Counted from the stretch's first letter, positions 1-9,209 are shown. The stretch: 64,000 bases of DNA from an uncultured Bacilli bacterium (GCA_910589375.1 CAJUTK010000001.1:372001-436000), one strand, 5' to 3'. The notes: generated from the sequence alone by a model not told the origin. Translations and numbers: made by a program.

Positions 1-858
1 TTACCAGATGAAAAAGACTATAAATATGAGATTGATTGGATTTTAGCAGCAATTGTTGGTGGGTTCTTCTTATATTCACTATTCTTTTGTGGAATGATGT
101 TAGCTAGAAGGCAAATTGAGTTTTTATTCTTATTTGTGATTAGTCCTATTATTTTTGCTACATCAGTAGGAAATAAAGAAAGAAGAAGTGCAGTAGTACA
201 GCAATTAGTATCATTAATGTTACAAGGTGCAGTAATAATGCTTATTATTTCTCTGACAGCAATAGTAATGGGTCAAATAAATGAAACAACATTCTTTACG
301 AATTCATTTAAAGATATAATTATTAAATCTATTATGTATATTGGCTGTGGCTCATTCTTACTTACTGGATCGCAAGTTGTAAATAGATTTATAGGTGGAA
401 ATGTATCAGCAAACTCTGGAAGAGAACAATTAATGGCTATGATGGGATTTGGTCATAGTATGGGTGCTGTAGCAACAACAGGTGGTCTTGCAACTGTAGG
501 AGCAGGATTGATGGGAGCTGGAGCAATTGCTAAAGGAACATCAAAAGCTGGAAGTGTTGGGAATTCAGCATTAGGAAAAGTTGGAAAAGCAGTATCATCT
601 TTTGGTTCTAAAATGGGTGGTAATTATGAAAGTGGTGGAATAGGAAGCAATTTGAAAATGGTTGGAGATTATCTTCAAGCATCATCTTGTGTTAAAAATC
701 ATCCAATGGGTAAAGATGGAAAACCAACTTCTAGTAAACTATCTAGATTTGGATCTGGAATGATGAATGCAGGTGTTAACTCAATGGCTCAAGCAGTTAA
801 TAGTGTAATACCAACAAGAAGCATGTATAGAAGAAGATATAGAGGGAGAGATGAATAA
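1..858 (+). CDS. VirB6/TrbL-like conjugation membrane protein (5' truncated by window edge)
   Basis: The frame is open from base 1, so the true start lies outside the window. The visible 285 residues have hydrophobic membrane segments in the first half (around residues 15-40, 45-60, 75-95 and 105-125). A Gly/Ala/Ser-rich, basic tail follows and ends in an Arg-rich RRRYRGRDE stretch. This layout is typical of the polytopic inner-membrane channel proteins encoded just before VirB4 in Gram-positive conjugative elements. The stop overlaps the next start (TAATG). The assignment rests on topology and position; no family motif is diagnostic. Confidence 0.6.
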   Translation, partial: LPDEKDYKYEIDWILAAIVGGFFLYSLFFCGMMLARRQIEFLFLFVISPIIFATSVGNKERRSAVVQQLVSLMLQGAVIMLIISLTAIVMGQINETTFFTNSFKDIIIKSIMYIGCGSFLLTGSQVVNRFIGGNVSANSGREQLMAMMGFGHSMGAVATTGGLATVGAGLMGAGAIAKGTSKAGSVGNSALGKVGKAVSSFGSKMGGNYESGGIGSNLKMVGDYLQASSCVKNHPMGKDGKPTSSKLSRFGSGMMNAGVNSMAQAVNSVIPTRSMYRRRYRGRDE

Positions 859-1169
859 TGTATATTACAGTTTCAAGTATTAAGAAAACACTAGGAAAAT
901 ATATTGAAATGAATGATTTATACATAGGATTACCTATGTTATTTTCTTTTTTACTTATATTTTCATTTACTAATTTAAAGATACAATCGTTAGTATATTT
1001 AACAATATGTGTCTTTTTAATGTTACCAGTTAAAGTTTCAAAAAAGAATCGAATGTATAAAGTGGTAGCTTTATTATTTAAGTATTTATTCAGGTGTAGG
1101 GAATATTCCTACTCGAAGATTGGAGATGATGTTGATTGGAAAAACAAACTAAAGATGAAAAGAACTTAA
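858..1169 (+). CDS. VirB3/PrgI-like small membrane protein
   Basis: This 103-residue protein has two adjacent hydrophobic helices (about residues 22-38 and 42-58) followed by a basic tail. Size, topology and its place directly before virB4 match the VirB3/PrgI/TcpE-type component that docks VirB4 at the membrane in Firmicute conjugation machines. Translation is coupled to the upstream gene by a one-base stop/start overlap, and its 3' end overlaps the virB4 start by 34 bases. Confidence 0.6.
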   Translation: MYITVSSIKKTLGKYIEMNDLYIGLPMLFSFLLIFSFTNLKIQSLVYLTICVFLMLPVKVSKKNRMYKVVALLFKYLFRCREYSYSKIGDDVDWKNKLKMKRT

Positions 1170-3589
1170 GGAAAATAAAAAAACTGGATTTTAAAAATAA
1201 TAGAAGGTTTTCATCTAAAGGTCAAATGAAAAAAAGAATAAAGAATTCTAAAGTTATAACAAATATTAAGGAAATAGGACAAGATGGTTTAATTTATTTA
1301 AAGTCTGGTGAAGTAGCTACTTTAATCGAAGTTAAAGCCATAGATCTTTCGTTAACAAGTAATCATGAAAAGAACTTGTTTTTTTCAATGTTAAAGGCTT
1401 TATATCAAATACCTAATTTGAATATGAAATGTTATAAATTAAATGAAAAACTAAACTTGAATGCCAATAAGGTAAATTTAGAAAGAAAAATCGAAAGATA
1501 TACAAATGATGAAAATAAAAGAATCTTATTAGAAGAATCTAGAAAGTTAATTGATGATTTAGAAGAAAAGAATTTTACTGTTTCAAGTATTTATTATTGG
1601 GTACTAATTGCTAAAGATACAGCATTACTTAATAAACAACTAGATGAACTTGAAGATATTACTTTAAATATTGTTCCTAGAATATATATTGAAGGTATTA
1701 CCAACAAATTAGAAATTTACAAGTTTTTATCAAACCTTTATCTAACATCTAATTCTTTAGATGAATTAGTATGGAGTGATTTACCTAGTTTAGTATGCCC
1801 TATGAATATATCTGAAAAAGTTGATAAATTAAAATTCGATGAAAAGGAAATACAGTTGTTAACTGTTAAAAATGTTCCTCCGTTCGTATCAGAATTGTTT
1901 TTTGAAGATATATTCAATTATCCAGATGTAAGAGCTTCAATAGGTATTCAAGAATGTATAACTCAAGAAGAACTTATAAGATGGGTAAATTCACAATATC
2001 AGTTTTTGTTAACTGATAGAAATACTACTAAAAAACTAAGTGATGCTACAGAGCTTGATACTCAAAAAGAAAATTTTCAAGCATTAATGCAGGATATAAA
2101 AAATGGAGATGAAAAGATTAAAGAAATATCATTAATACTTATTGTAGAAGGTGATAGAAAACACAGAGAAGAAGTTATAAGAAATCTAAAGAGGATTGCT
2201 GATTCATATCAAATAAAACTTGATATTCCAAGATTAAGACAAATGGAAGCGTGGCAAAGCTATGATATATCAACAAAGACTTTTGAAGATTATAGTTTCT
2301 ATTTACCAACTTTAACATTAAGTGCTGGTTTTCCATTCACTAGAACATATTTTAATGATTCAAATGGTTATATGTTTGGTGTTGATATTCATACATCATT
2401 GCCAATATTCTATGATCCATTTATTTTAACTAATTCTCGTACATCACATAATATGGCAATTATATCTTCTACAGGTGGAGGTAAATCTTACACCATGAAA
2501 AAGATGATTGTAAATGAGTATGGTAGAGGAACTAAAATATTTATTTTTGATGCTGAAAATGAGTATAAAAGAATAGTAGAAGCAAATCATGGAGAATATA
2601 TAGATCTTTATTCTAAAACTGGAGGAATTATTAATCCTTTACAAATAAGATTTATCCCATCAGATGATGAAAATCATGATACTAAAGAAACTGATTGTCC
2701 ACTTGCAAAACATTTGGGATTCTTAGAAGCATTTTTTAAAACAGCATTTGAAAGTATAAATGAAAAAGAATTAGTTATGTTATTAGCAATAGTAGAAAAA
2801 TTGTATAACAAGAAAGGTATTTTTAAAAATACATCTATTAATACACTTCAAAATATGAAACCAGAAGATTATCCTATATTTAGTGAATTGTATGAATTTT
2901 TACCAGAATATAAGAAAGATATAAAAAGTAAAGAAAAAGAAAAGATAATTGAACAATTAGATATTTTGCTTTCTAGATTCTTAACAGGAACAGATTCATA
3001 TCTTTTTGATGGATATACAACAATTAACTTAGATAATGATTTAATTGCATTTAATCTTCAAGAACTTCTTTATAGTGGTAATCAAAGACTTATCAATACT
3101 CAAACATTAAATCTTCTTACTTATTTGAATAATAGTATTGTTTCAAATAAGATTCTTAATGATAAAGTAAAAGTAGAAGATAGAAAACATGTAATGATAA
3201 TTGCTGATGAATTTCATTTATTTATAGATGAAAATAATTTTGAAGTATTAAGAAATTTTGGACAACTTGCAAGAAGAATCAGAAAATATTCTGGATCATT
3301 AGTTGTTGCAACTCAATCAGTAAAAGATTTCGTTGGTAGTCAATCAATACTAAGACATTCAACAGCAATATTCAATAATTGTCAGTATCAAATGATAGGA
3401 ATGTTAAAAGAAGATGATTTACTTGCATATTTAGAATTATTTAAGCAAAATCCACTTACTGATACTCAAAAAAATTTCTTAATGTCTGCAAGAAGAGGAG
3501 AGTTCTTACTCAATATAGATTCTAAAAATAGATTAAGAATTTGGATAAGAGCAACAGAACTTGAAAGAGAAATGATGGGAGAAAAATAG
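1136..3589 (+). CDS. VirB4-family conjugation ATPase
   Basis: This 817-residue protein has a Walker A motif (STGGGKS) near residue 445 and a Walker B segment (MIIADEFHLF) near residue 688, followed by a conserved ATQS motif. It is the cytoplasmic ATPase that powers the mating-pair apparatus. The first start is TTG at 1136, with GGAG about 10 bases upstream inside the previous gene; an in-frame ATG at 1226 is an alternative. Length and domain order are normal for the family. It forms a tight operon with the VirB6-like and VirB3-like genes. Confidence 0.93.
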   Translation: MEKQTKDEKNLRKIKKLDFKNNRRFSSKGQMKKRIKNSKVITNIKEIGQDGLIYLKSGEVATLIEVKAIDLSLTSNHEKNLFFSMLKALYQIPNLNMKCYKLNEKLNLNANKVNLERKIERYTNDENKRILLEESRKLIDDLEEKNFTVSSIYYWVLIAKDTALLNKQLDELEDITLNIVPRIYIEGITNKLEIYKFLSNLYLTSNSLDELVWSDLPSLVCPMNISEKVDKLKFDEKEIQLLTVKNVPPFVSELFFEDIFNYPDVRASIGIQECITQEELIRWVNSQYQFLLTDRNTTKKLSDATELDTQKENFQALMQDIKNGDEKIKEISLILIVEGDRKHREEVIRNLKRIADSYQIKLDIPRLRQMEAWQSYDISTKTFEDYSFYLPTLTLSAGFPFTRTYFNDSNGYMFGVDIHTSLPIFYDPFILTNSRTSHNMAIISSTGGGKSYTMKKMIVNEYGRGTKIFIFDAENEYKRIVEANHGEYIDLYSKTGGIINPLQIRFIPSDDENHDTKETDCPLAKHLGFLEAFFKTAFESINEKELVMLLAIVEKLYNKKGIFKNTSINTLQNMKPEDYPIFSELYEFLPEYKKDIKSKEKEKIIEQLDILLSRFLTGTDSYLFDGYTTINLDNDLIAFNLQELLYSGNQRLINTQTLNLLTYLNNSIVSNKILNDKVKVEDRKHVMIIADEFHLFIDENNFEVLRNFGQLARRIRKYSGSLVVATQSVKDFVGSQSILRHSTAIFNNCQYQMIGMLKEDDLLAYLELFKQNPLTDTQKNFLMSARRGEFLLNIDSKNRLRIWIRATELEREMMGEK

Positions 3590-3635
3590 TTCTGTCTGTC
3601 ATTTATGATATAATATTCACTAGGAGTTGATTCTT

Positions 3636-4262
3636 ATGAACGAAAAAGAAAAAATTAATCTAAAATATTATAAAGATAGAATAGAAAAAAGAAAGTTTAA
3701 TGAATATGACATTATAGGTTTTTTAATCCTAATCCGTAGACATTTAGATAAAAATGTCACTCCATTTATTTGCGACTTTGCAGATGGAATTGCACATAGA
3801 GAAAGAGATAGAGGTGTTGCATATAATAATATACATAATGCTTATGGTAATAATTTTGAAATAAATCCAGATGGAACTGTGAAAGACTTTTATGGTATTT
3901 CTGATGTAGCATGGGCAAGCGAATTGAACGATATATCTATCCGTTTTAATATTAAAATAACCCCTATAGTTCAATCGGAAATATTGCTTTGCATTATTTC
4001 TATATTTCAATATACATTATTTATTGATAAGAAGAATCAAACTTTCAATGGTAGACATGAAATAATAATATGTGATAATGGTAAATTACATTTTTGTTTA
4101 GTAAATCATTTTTTTATTTGTTATGCAAAACTTGATAATGCTGTTGCAGAATCAAAATATAGAAATAAAAATTTAGAAAAACCAATAGAAACATTTAGAA
4201 AAAAGGGAATTTTATATTTAAGAGATGAAGATGGAATAATATTGAAAGTTTCGAAAAAATAA
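3636..4262 (+). CDS. Hypothetical protein of the ICE
   Basis: ATG at 3636 is preceded by AGGAG at 3622-3626. The TTG at 3627 is too close to that site to be the start. A TATAAT-like box lies at about 3610. The 208-residue product has no signal peptide; one hydrophobic stretch (IVQSEILLCIISIFQY) may be a buried helix. I do not recognise the family. It sits between virB4 and the peptidoglycan hydrolase with its own probable promoter, so it may be a later insertion into the transfer module. Confidence 0.55.
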   Translation: MNEKEKINLKYYKDRIEKRKFNEYDIIGFLILIRRHLDKNVTPFICDFADGIAHRERDRGVAYNNIHNAYGNNFEINPDGTVKDFYGISDVAWASELNDISIRFNIKITPIVQSEILLCIISIFQYTLFIDKKNQTFNGRHEIIICDNGKLHFCLVNHFFICYAKLDNAVAESKYRNKNLEKPIETFRKKGILYLRDEDGIILKVSKK

Positions 4263-4331
4263 TTAATAAAAGTCAAAAGCTTAATAAGAAGGTCAACATA
4301 TTAGTTGCTCTTTTTTAATGGAGGTAGATAG

Positions 4332-5270
4332 ATGAAGAAAAAGAAAAAAAGTACAATAATGAAGTTAGTTATGGGAAGCAGTATAGGAATGGTAACTATG
4401 GCTCTTGTAATAATTGTTCCTTGTTTAATGTTATTAGATTTTTTTGGAGCAAACATTACTGATAATTATGTTGAGAATAATATGGATTATGCAGAACAAT
4501 ATAAATCTACTTTAAATAAAGCTCTAAAAAATGGATATGGATATGTTCCATTAAACAGAATCTTATACTTTTATTTAGAAAATAATCAGTTATCCTTTTA
4601 TGATATTTATGTAGATAACATAGATAAAGATACTAATAAAATGATAACCATAAGTGAAGTGTGTGAATTACAAAAATATAAGAATTATGATGTATGTAGA
4701 GATTTAGATTCTAGTGATCAGATTGATGTAGAACAAAATAAACCTTTTACTTCACCAATTGATTTTTCAAAAGCAACAGTTACATCTTTTTTTATGGAAG
4801 AAAGAATTGTTTTTGGAGAATCGGATATACATACAGCATGGGATTTAGGAACTAGTAATCAAACACCAGTTTATGCTACATGTGATGGAACAGTAACTCA
4901 AGTAAGTTTTACTCAAAGTGAAAATGTTACAAACACATCAGCAGGTGGGGGTAATCAAATTAAGATTAAATGTGAGATAGATGATGAAATAACTTATACA
5001 GTTTTGTATGCACATTTATATCCAGATTCAGCAAAAGTAAAAGAAGGAGATCAAGTAAAAGCAGGTGATGAACTTGCAGGAGTTGGGACAACTGGTTATT
5101 CGACAGGACCTCATTTACATTATCAAGTACAATTTGGTGGAAGTAATATAGATGGTATGAGTTTGATAGATTTTTCAGATAAAACATCATCATACAAACC
5201 TAGTATTAATAACGAATTAGACCATGATCAATATTTAAATCTTAATGTAAACAATAAATATAAACCATAG
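4332..5270 (+). CDS. Membrane-anchored M23 peptidase (conjugation peptidoglycan hydrolase)
   Basis: This 312-residue protein has a basic N-terminus, one membrane helix at about residues 15-37, and a C-terminal LytM/M23 domain. The zinc-site signatures are visible: the HTAWDLG block near residue 166 and GPHLHYQV near residue 256, plus a YAHLYP motif between them. It should cut the peptidoglycan layer locally so the mating channel can cross the wall, like VirB1/CwlT-type enzymes. Ribosome binding site GGAGG at 4320-4324. The 3' end overlaps the first repeat of the candidate oriT. Confidence 0.88.
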   Translation: MKKKKKSTIMKLVMGSSIGMVTMALVIIVPCLMLLDFFGANITDNYVENNMDYAEQYKSTLNKALKNGYGYVPLNRILYFYLENNQLSFYDIYVDNIDKDTNKMITISEVCELQKYKNYDVCRDLDSSDQIDVEQNKPFTSPIDFSKATVTSFFMEERIVFGESDIHTAWDLGTSNQTPVYATCDGTVTQVSFTQSENVTNTSAGGGNQIKIKCEIDDEITYTVLYAHLYPDSAKVKEGDQVKAGDELAGVGTTGYSTGPHLHYQVQFGGSNIDGMSLIDFSDKTSSYKPSINNELDHDQYLNLNVNNKYKP

Positions 5271-5472
5271 TTTAGGCCATAGAAAATCCTTATTATATAA
5301 GGGATTATTTATTAGTTTAGGCCATAATAATGGATTCATTTTGCAAGTGCAAAATATGTTTGATATCACACTAAAGTCTTATTTTATAAGGCTTTATTTA
5401 AAGTGGTGATATCAACTTCTTATGCTCTTGAATTATTAGTAATAATAATTCCTAAAACTATGGCCTAAACTA
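5268..5472. other. Candidate origin of transfer (nested inverted repeats)
   Basis: This non-coding stretch is packed with symmetric elements. TAGTTTAGGCCATA occurs directly at 5268-5281 and 5313-5326 and inverted at 5459-5472. AATCCTTA/TAAGGGATT forms a stem at 5285-5306. ATTTTGCA-AG-TGCAAAAT is a perfect 8-bp palindromic arm pair at 5338-5355. TTGATATCAC/GTGATATCAA pairs 5360-5369 with 5406-5415 and encloses AAAGTCTTAT/ATAAGGCTTT at 5373-5395. It lies directly before ribbon-helix-helix genes and the relaxase, the usual place for oriT. The nick site cannot be named from sequence alone. Confidence 0.6.
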
Positions 5473-5504
5473 ATCCAATTAAAACCAAAAAGAAAGGTGA
5501 TAAA

Positions 5505-5687
5505 ATGCACAGATTTTTATTAAGAATAAAAGATGTACTATTTAAAAGAGTTAAAGTAGAAGCTGATTCTAGAGGAATAAGTATTAATGATATGTTAGTT
5601 GAAATAATCGAAGTAGGATTATTAACTATTTATGAGAAGGAGGAAAAGTATGGAAAAATTAAGTATAAGCAAACTGATAGCAAATGA
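5505..5687 (+). CDS. Small ribbon-helix-helix-like protein
   Basis: This 60-residue protein follows an AAAGGTGA ribosome binding site. The middle (VKVEADSRGISINDMLVEII) looks like an Arc/MetJ ribbon-helix-helix fold: a short beta strand, then two helices. Such proteins bind inverted repeats at oriT and help load the relaxase or repress the mobilisation operon. Its position directly beside the candidate oriT supports that role. The 3' end overlaps the next gene by 38 bases. Confidence 0.6.
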   Translation: MHRFLLRIKDVLFKRVKVEADSRGISINDMLVEIIEVGLLTIYEKEEKYGKIKYKQTDSK

Positions 5688-6072
5688 TATAGTAAACTAT
5701 GGGATGGATAAAACATCTAGTTTTAATTACATTGTTAGTTTAAATGACTTTTTAGATGATTATGATGATGATACTAGAAATTATATAAAATCACATATTA
5801 AAGAAATTATTGATGATGTTCATTCAAATGAGAATGTTGCTCAATTAGATTATGATGAAGAAAGACAAGAATTTGATATGGTATTTTATTTTGATGGATT
5901 AATGTCTAAACTCGATAAAAAGATTTATGAACTTGGTCAATCTAATGGTGTAGATTATGAAATAGAAGAAGTTTGGCAAATTTCTTATGATATTGAAAAT
6001 TCAGATGAATATGAAAGTTTGATCCAAAATCATTTAAAAGAAAATGCTAAATATATGGGAAGAGAAATATAG
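5650..6072 (+). CDS. Acidic hypothetical protein in mobilisation operon
   Basis: This 140-residue acidic, Asp/Glu/Tyr-rich protein has no membrane segment. ATG at 5650 is chosen because the AAGGAGG at 5638-5644 sits just before it; the in-frame ATG at 5632 would overlap that site. It lies between two ribbon-helix-helix proteins and the relaxase, so a relaxosome accessory role is possible. I do not recognise the family. Confidence 0.6.
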   Translation: MEKLSISKLIANDIVNYGMDKTSSFNYIVSLNDFLDDYDDDTRNYIKSHIKEIIDDVHSNENVAQLDYDEERQEFDMVFYFDGLMSKLDKKIYELGQSNGVDYEIEEVWQISYDIENSDEYESLIQNHLKENAKYMGREI

Positions 6073-6081
6073 GTGAATCTC

Positions 6082-6396
6082 ATGATAAGTCCTCATATTT
6101 CATTAACCAATGAATTAGATAAAAGAATAAGAGATTATTGTAGTGCAAATGATCTGAAATATTCTCAAGCTGTTAGAAAATTACTGGAACAAGGTTTAAA
6201 TAATATTGATACAAACAAAAAATTGGATTTAAATAATTCTTTAATGGAAAAGATATATTCTAGGCAAATTTATATAAGAGATTTATTAGAACAATTTTAC
6301 ACAGATATGGAAATTGATAAAGTATTAAATCCAAATAATAATAAAGCATTACAAAAATTTAAATCTGAACGATATAAGGATAAATATAATGACTAA
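6082..6396 (+). CDS. Ribbon-helix-helix / MobC-like relaxosome accessory protein
   Basis: This 104-residue protein begins HISLTNELDKRIRDYC and continues YSQAVRKLLEQGL, the strand-helix-helix pattern of ribbon-helix-helix DNA binders. ATG at 6082 is chosen because AGGTGA at 6071-6076 is its ribosome binding site (the GTG inside that site is not the start). It overlaps the relaxase start by 8 bases, suggesting coupled translation. The likely role is oriT binding with the relaxase. Confidence 0.65.
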   Translation: MISPHISLTNELDKRIRDYCSANDLKYSQAVRKLLEQGLNNIDTNKKLDLNNSLMEKIYSRQIYIRDLLEQFYTDMEIDKVLNPNNNKALQKFKSERYKDKYND

Positions 6397-7678
6397 CACT
6401 CCTAAGGTAGTAGTTATGAATATGTTTACTCCTAGTTATAATAATCTTAATAACAAATATAAAACTCAACAATCAATATATAATTCCACCATGAATATGT
6501 TTGATTATTATTCTGATAATAAGAAAAAAGCATTTTTTATGCTAGATTATTTTAGTGGTAAATTAGGTAAAAATGAAGAAATGAATATTATGTTTGAAAA
6601 TGGTGAATATGCTACAAAAGATGAAATTGAAAAAAGGAAAAAGCAATATGCAAGATATATTGAAAATTCTAATATTAATAAATTAGTCATATCTTTCCCT
6701 GAAGGTTATTTAGAAGAAAGTGTAGATATTCCTCAATTCGAAAAGGCAATGGCTAAACATATTATTCCAATGTTTTTAAAAAAATGTGGGTATGCTGATA
6801 TCAAAAACATAAGTTATCAGTTTTCACTACATACTGATCAAGATAATCTTCATTTTCATTTATCATTTGCTGAAAAGAAACCCAATTATAAATCTTATGG
6901 AAAAGAATTAAAATACAGACATGCTGGTAAGTTATCTCAAAAAGAGTTAGGATTCTTAAAAAATGAGATAGAACATTATGTTGAAAAAGAAAAAGTATTT
7001 ACACCTTTACTAAAAGAAACTAATCAAGAGATTGAATCTTTAAAGAGGTATTTTAATCCAAAAGAAAAAAATTTTTTACTTCGTGATAAAGAAGATATTT
7101 TATTAGAAGATAAAATTGTTAAGTTAGGCAATTTAATATCTGAAAAGAGAGAGTCTTCTAATACGAGAATAAAATTTAATTCTATTAAAGATAAAGAGAT
7201 AAAAACTTTAACAAAAGAAATAAAAAAATATATTTTTTCTAAAGATTCTAATTTCAAAGATGAATATGAGCAATTTAAAAAATCTTTAGTAGATATCAAT
7301 GATTATTTTATTGAGGTTGCTAAAAGTAATAATTCAAATATAGTAGATGATTCGTTAATAAAAGGAAAGCAAAAATATTTAGATAATTATGTATTGAATG
7401 CTATTGTTAATCATGCATATTATTATCATAATAAAACGAAAATTACAGAAAACGATTTAATTCAAGAAATTGTTTATAAACAATATAGAAGAAATAACAA
7501 ACAGTCAAAATATACCGTTCTGTTAAATTATTTGTCATCTAATACAAGTAGTAATAAATTTAAAAATAAATACCAAATTAGACAAGCTGTAAAAAGTATA
7601 AATGATGAATTAGAAGAAGCAGAAAAAGAATTTAGTAAATTATTTCAGAGTGATAATTTTTATTCAAATAGTATTTAA
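6389..7678 (+). CDS. MobP/MobL-type conjugative relaxase
   Basis: This 429-residue protein has the relaxase metal-binding motif HTDQDNLHFHLSF with His148, His155 and His157. A Tyr-rich N-terminus around residues 30-41 could supply the nicking tyrosine. The C-terminal half is Lys-rich and helical. The enzyme should nick oriT and stay covalently bound to the 5' end for transfer. The N-terminal VVVMNMF-like strand and motif spacing suggest the MobP2/MobL group of Firmicute elements, though the subfamily is not certain. Confidence 0.82.
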   Translation: MTNTPKVVVMNMFTPSYNNLNNKYKTQQSIYNSTMNMFDYYSDNKKKAFFMLDYFSGKLGKNEEMNIMFENGEYATKDEIEKRKKQYARYIENSNINKLVISFPEGYLEESVDIPQFEKAMAKHIIPMFLKKCGYADIKNISYQFSLHTDQDNLHFHLSFAEKKPNYKSYGKELKYRHAGKLSQKELGFLKNEIEHYVEKEKVFTPLLKETNQEIESLKRYFNPKEKNFLLRDKEDILLEDKIVKLGNLISEKRESSNTRIKFNSIKDKEIKTLTKEIKKYIFSKDSNFKDEYEQFKKSLVDINDYFIEVAKSNNSNIVDDSLIKGKQKYLDNYVLNAIVNHAYYYHNKTKITENDLIQEIVYKQYRRNNKQSKYTVLLNYLSSNTSSNKFKNKYQIRQAVKSINDELEEAEKEFSKLFQSDNFYSNSI

Positions 7679-7699
7679 AAAATATTATAACTGTACGAA

Positions 7700-7728
7700 T
7701 TGACAAATTATGACATATATATTATACT
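7700..7728 (+). promoter_or_regulatory. Strong sigma-A-type promoter
   Basis: TTGACA at 7700-7705 and TATACT at 7723-7728 are separated by 17 bases. It would start transcription near 7735, directly at a structured segment that ends in a terminator. Confidence 0.7.
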
Positions 7729-7733
7729 TATGA

Positions 7734-7812
7734 TGTCAGTTGATAATGTAGTATTTGTAGTGACAACTGACATGTAGTAGAAACAACTGCTAGTATAGGG
7801 TTGTTTTTTTTT
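7734..7812 (+). ncRNA. Candidate short structured RNA (about 78 nt)
   Basis: Downstream of a near-consensus promoter lies a perfect 10-bp inverted repeat, ATGTCAGTTG (7733-7742) with CAACTGACAT (7764-7773). A second hairpin AAACAAC/GTTGTTT (7781-7806) runs into a T tract ending at 7812. No open reading frame fits. It could be a small regulatory or antisense RNA, or a terminated leader for the downstream gene, which also has its own TG-extended TATAAT at 7828-7833. Confidence 0.5.
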
Positions 7813-7852
7813 GTGCATTAAATATGGTATAATTGATAGCAGGAGAGTTACT

Positions 7853-8347
7853 ATGAAAGAAATATTGTTGGAGATAATTATATCTGCAGGAGGATCACTG
7901 CTATCAGGATTTATTTGTTTTCTTTTTTGTCTCAAACCTTATCAAGAACATAAGAAAACATACGCAAAGATAATGGCTTTAAAAAGAAACTATAAAGATC
8001 CAAAATTTACAAAACCAATAAACCCTGATATAGGATTAATTGAGAAGCAGGGAAATGATATTATTGAAATTATAAATAGGATAGATGAAATGATAGATTT
8101 ACATTCAAAATTTGCATGGTTTTTTGATTATAAAATGATTCGTGATGAAATATGGTTATTATTTGAATACAATAGAAATCCAATAATGTTAAAAAAACAA
8201 AAAATATTTGAAGACAGTTATACAATGGATATTGATCTTTTATTTAATAAAATAAAGAAGCATATGAATTTTCAAAAAAGAGTTTTATTTTTATTTATAA
8301 TATTTAGTATTATAGTTTTCTCAATAGTAAAAAAAGTCTCTTTTTAA
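7853..8347 (+). CDS. Hypothetical two-helix membrane protein
   Basis: This 164-residue protein has membrane helices near both ends (about residues 5-27 and 143-160) and a charged middle. ATG at 7853 follows AGGAGAG at 7841-7847; the upstream in-frame ATG at 7811 is in promoter DNA and has no ribosome binding site. It has its own extended -10 promoter. I do not recognise a family. An entry-exclusion or envelope role would be a guess from position only. Confidence 0.55.
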   Translation: MKEILLEIIISAGGSLLSGFICFLFCLKPYQEHKKTYAKIMALKRNYKDPKFTKPINPDIGLIEKQGNDIIEIINRIDEMIDLHSKFAWFFDYKMIRDEIWLLFEYNRNPIMLKKQKIFEDSYTMDIDLLFNKIKKHMNFQKRVLFLFIIFSIIVFSIVKKVSF

Positions 8348-8382
8348 TGTAATAATATTTAATGTGAACAGAGGTGATTATA

Positions 8383-9150
8383 ATGGCTCACATGGGATGC
8401 AAATGTGGAAATGATATGTGGGATGGGGATGGTCATATTGTTTATGATATATTTAGTAGAAAAGAATTAACTGAATATATTAAAAGAGAAAAGTTGAAAT
8501 TTAAATTTGAAGATATGTATGATGATTATCCTTCATTTTATGAAAAACACCCATATTTTTGGTTATGTGATAAATGTAAAACGGTTCATATATGGTCTGA
8601 ATCACCAAAATATTGTAAAAGAACATTTGAACTTAGTGACACTATTGATAAAGTAGATGTAGATAGCATAAAGAAGTTAGAAGAATATTATGTTATTAAT
8701 TTATACGACTACGATATTATTGATGATATGTATATAAGTGATTTTATTGAAAGAAATCCTATTCGATCTTATAAATATTATGTTAAAGAAGATTTAACTA
8801 AAGTATATATTATAAATACTGATAATGATGAAATAGATAGGGTATATGAATTAACATATGAAAGTTTTGTTGAATATGATTTTAAATCAGAATCATTTGA
8901 TAATTTATTGATATACACTATTGATAAAGTAAATAATGAACATGAATATGAAGTGAGAAATGGTAAAAGAATAAAAATTGATTCAGATGATTATCCTCAT
9001 AAACAAGTTAATTTTATGATTACAGAAAAGGGAAACAATGGAGGATCAATTAGTTATGCAAATCCAGATTTAGAACCAGAAATGTATAATATTAAAACAA
9101 TGAATGAATTTAATAACAAATATGGTAAATACTTTAAAAAAAATAATTAG
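8383..9150 (+). CDS. Hypothetical protein with possible zinc-binding Cys pairs
   Basis: This 255-residue protein starts at ATG 8383, placed 5 bases after GAGGTGA. Its N-terminal third has a CKCG motif at about residues 6-9 and CDKC near residue 63, consistent with a small zinc-binding unit. The rest is acidic and Tyr-rich. No known domain is recognised. It begins a run of acidic ICE proteins. Confidence 0.55.
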   Translation: MAHMGCKCGNDMWDGDGHIVYDIFSRKELTEYIKREKLKFKFEDMYDDYPSFYEKHPYFWLCDKCKTVHIWSESPKYCKRTFELSDTIDKVDVDSIKKLEEYYVINLYDYDIIDDMYISDFIERNPIRSYKYYVKEDLTKVYIINTDNDEIDRVYELTYESFVEYDFKSESFDNLLIYTIDKVNNEHEYEVRNGKRIKIDSDDYPHKQVNFMITEKGNNGGSISYANPDLEPEMYNIKTMNEFNNKYGKYFKKNN

Positions 9151-9158
9151 TTTTAAAT

Positions 9159-9187
9159 AGATCAAACGAAAAGGTTTGATCTTTTAT
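9159..9187 (+). terminator. Rho-independent terminator
   Basis: AGATCAAAC (9159-9167) pairs with GTTTGATCT (9174-9182) around a 6-base loop and is followed by TTTATT. Confidence 0.7.
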
Positions 9188-9209
9188 TATGAAAAGAAGG
9201 AGGAAAAAA

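Noticed and set aside
1..3589. The VirB-type module and the VirB2-like genes at 60 kb being one conjugation system
   Set aside because: They are about 57 kb apart with the ICE end and many housekeeping genes between them; the VirB module belongs to the ICE and the other set to the chromosomal Tad-like locus.
4966..5193. Minus-strand frame inside the M23 peptidase gene
   Set aside because: Antisense to a strongly conserved domain; no promoter, ribosome binding site or family match.
5268..5472. Replication origin
   Set aside because: No DnaA-box cluster or replication initiator gene nearby; location beside relaxase genes fits oriT better.
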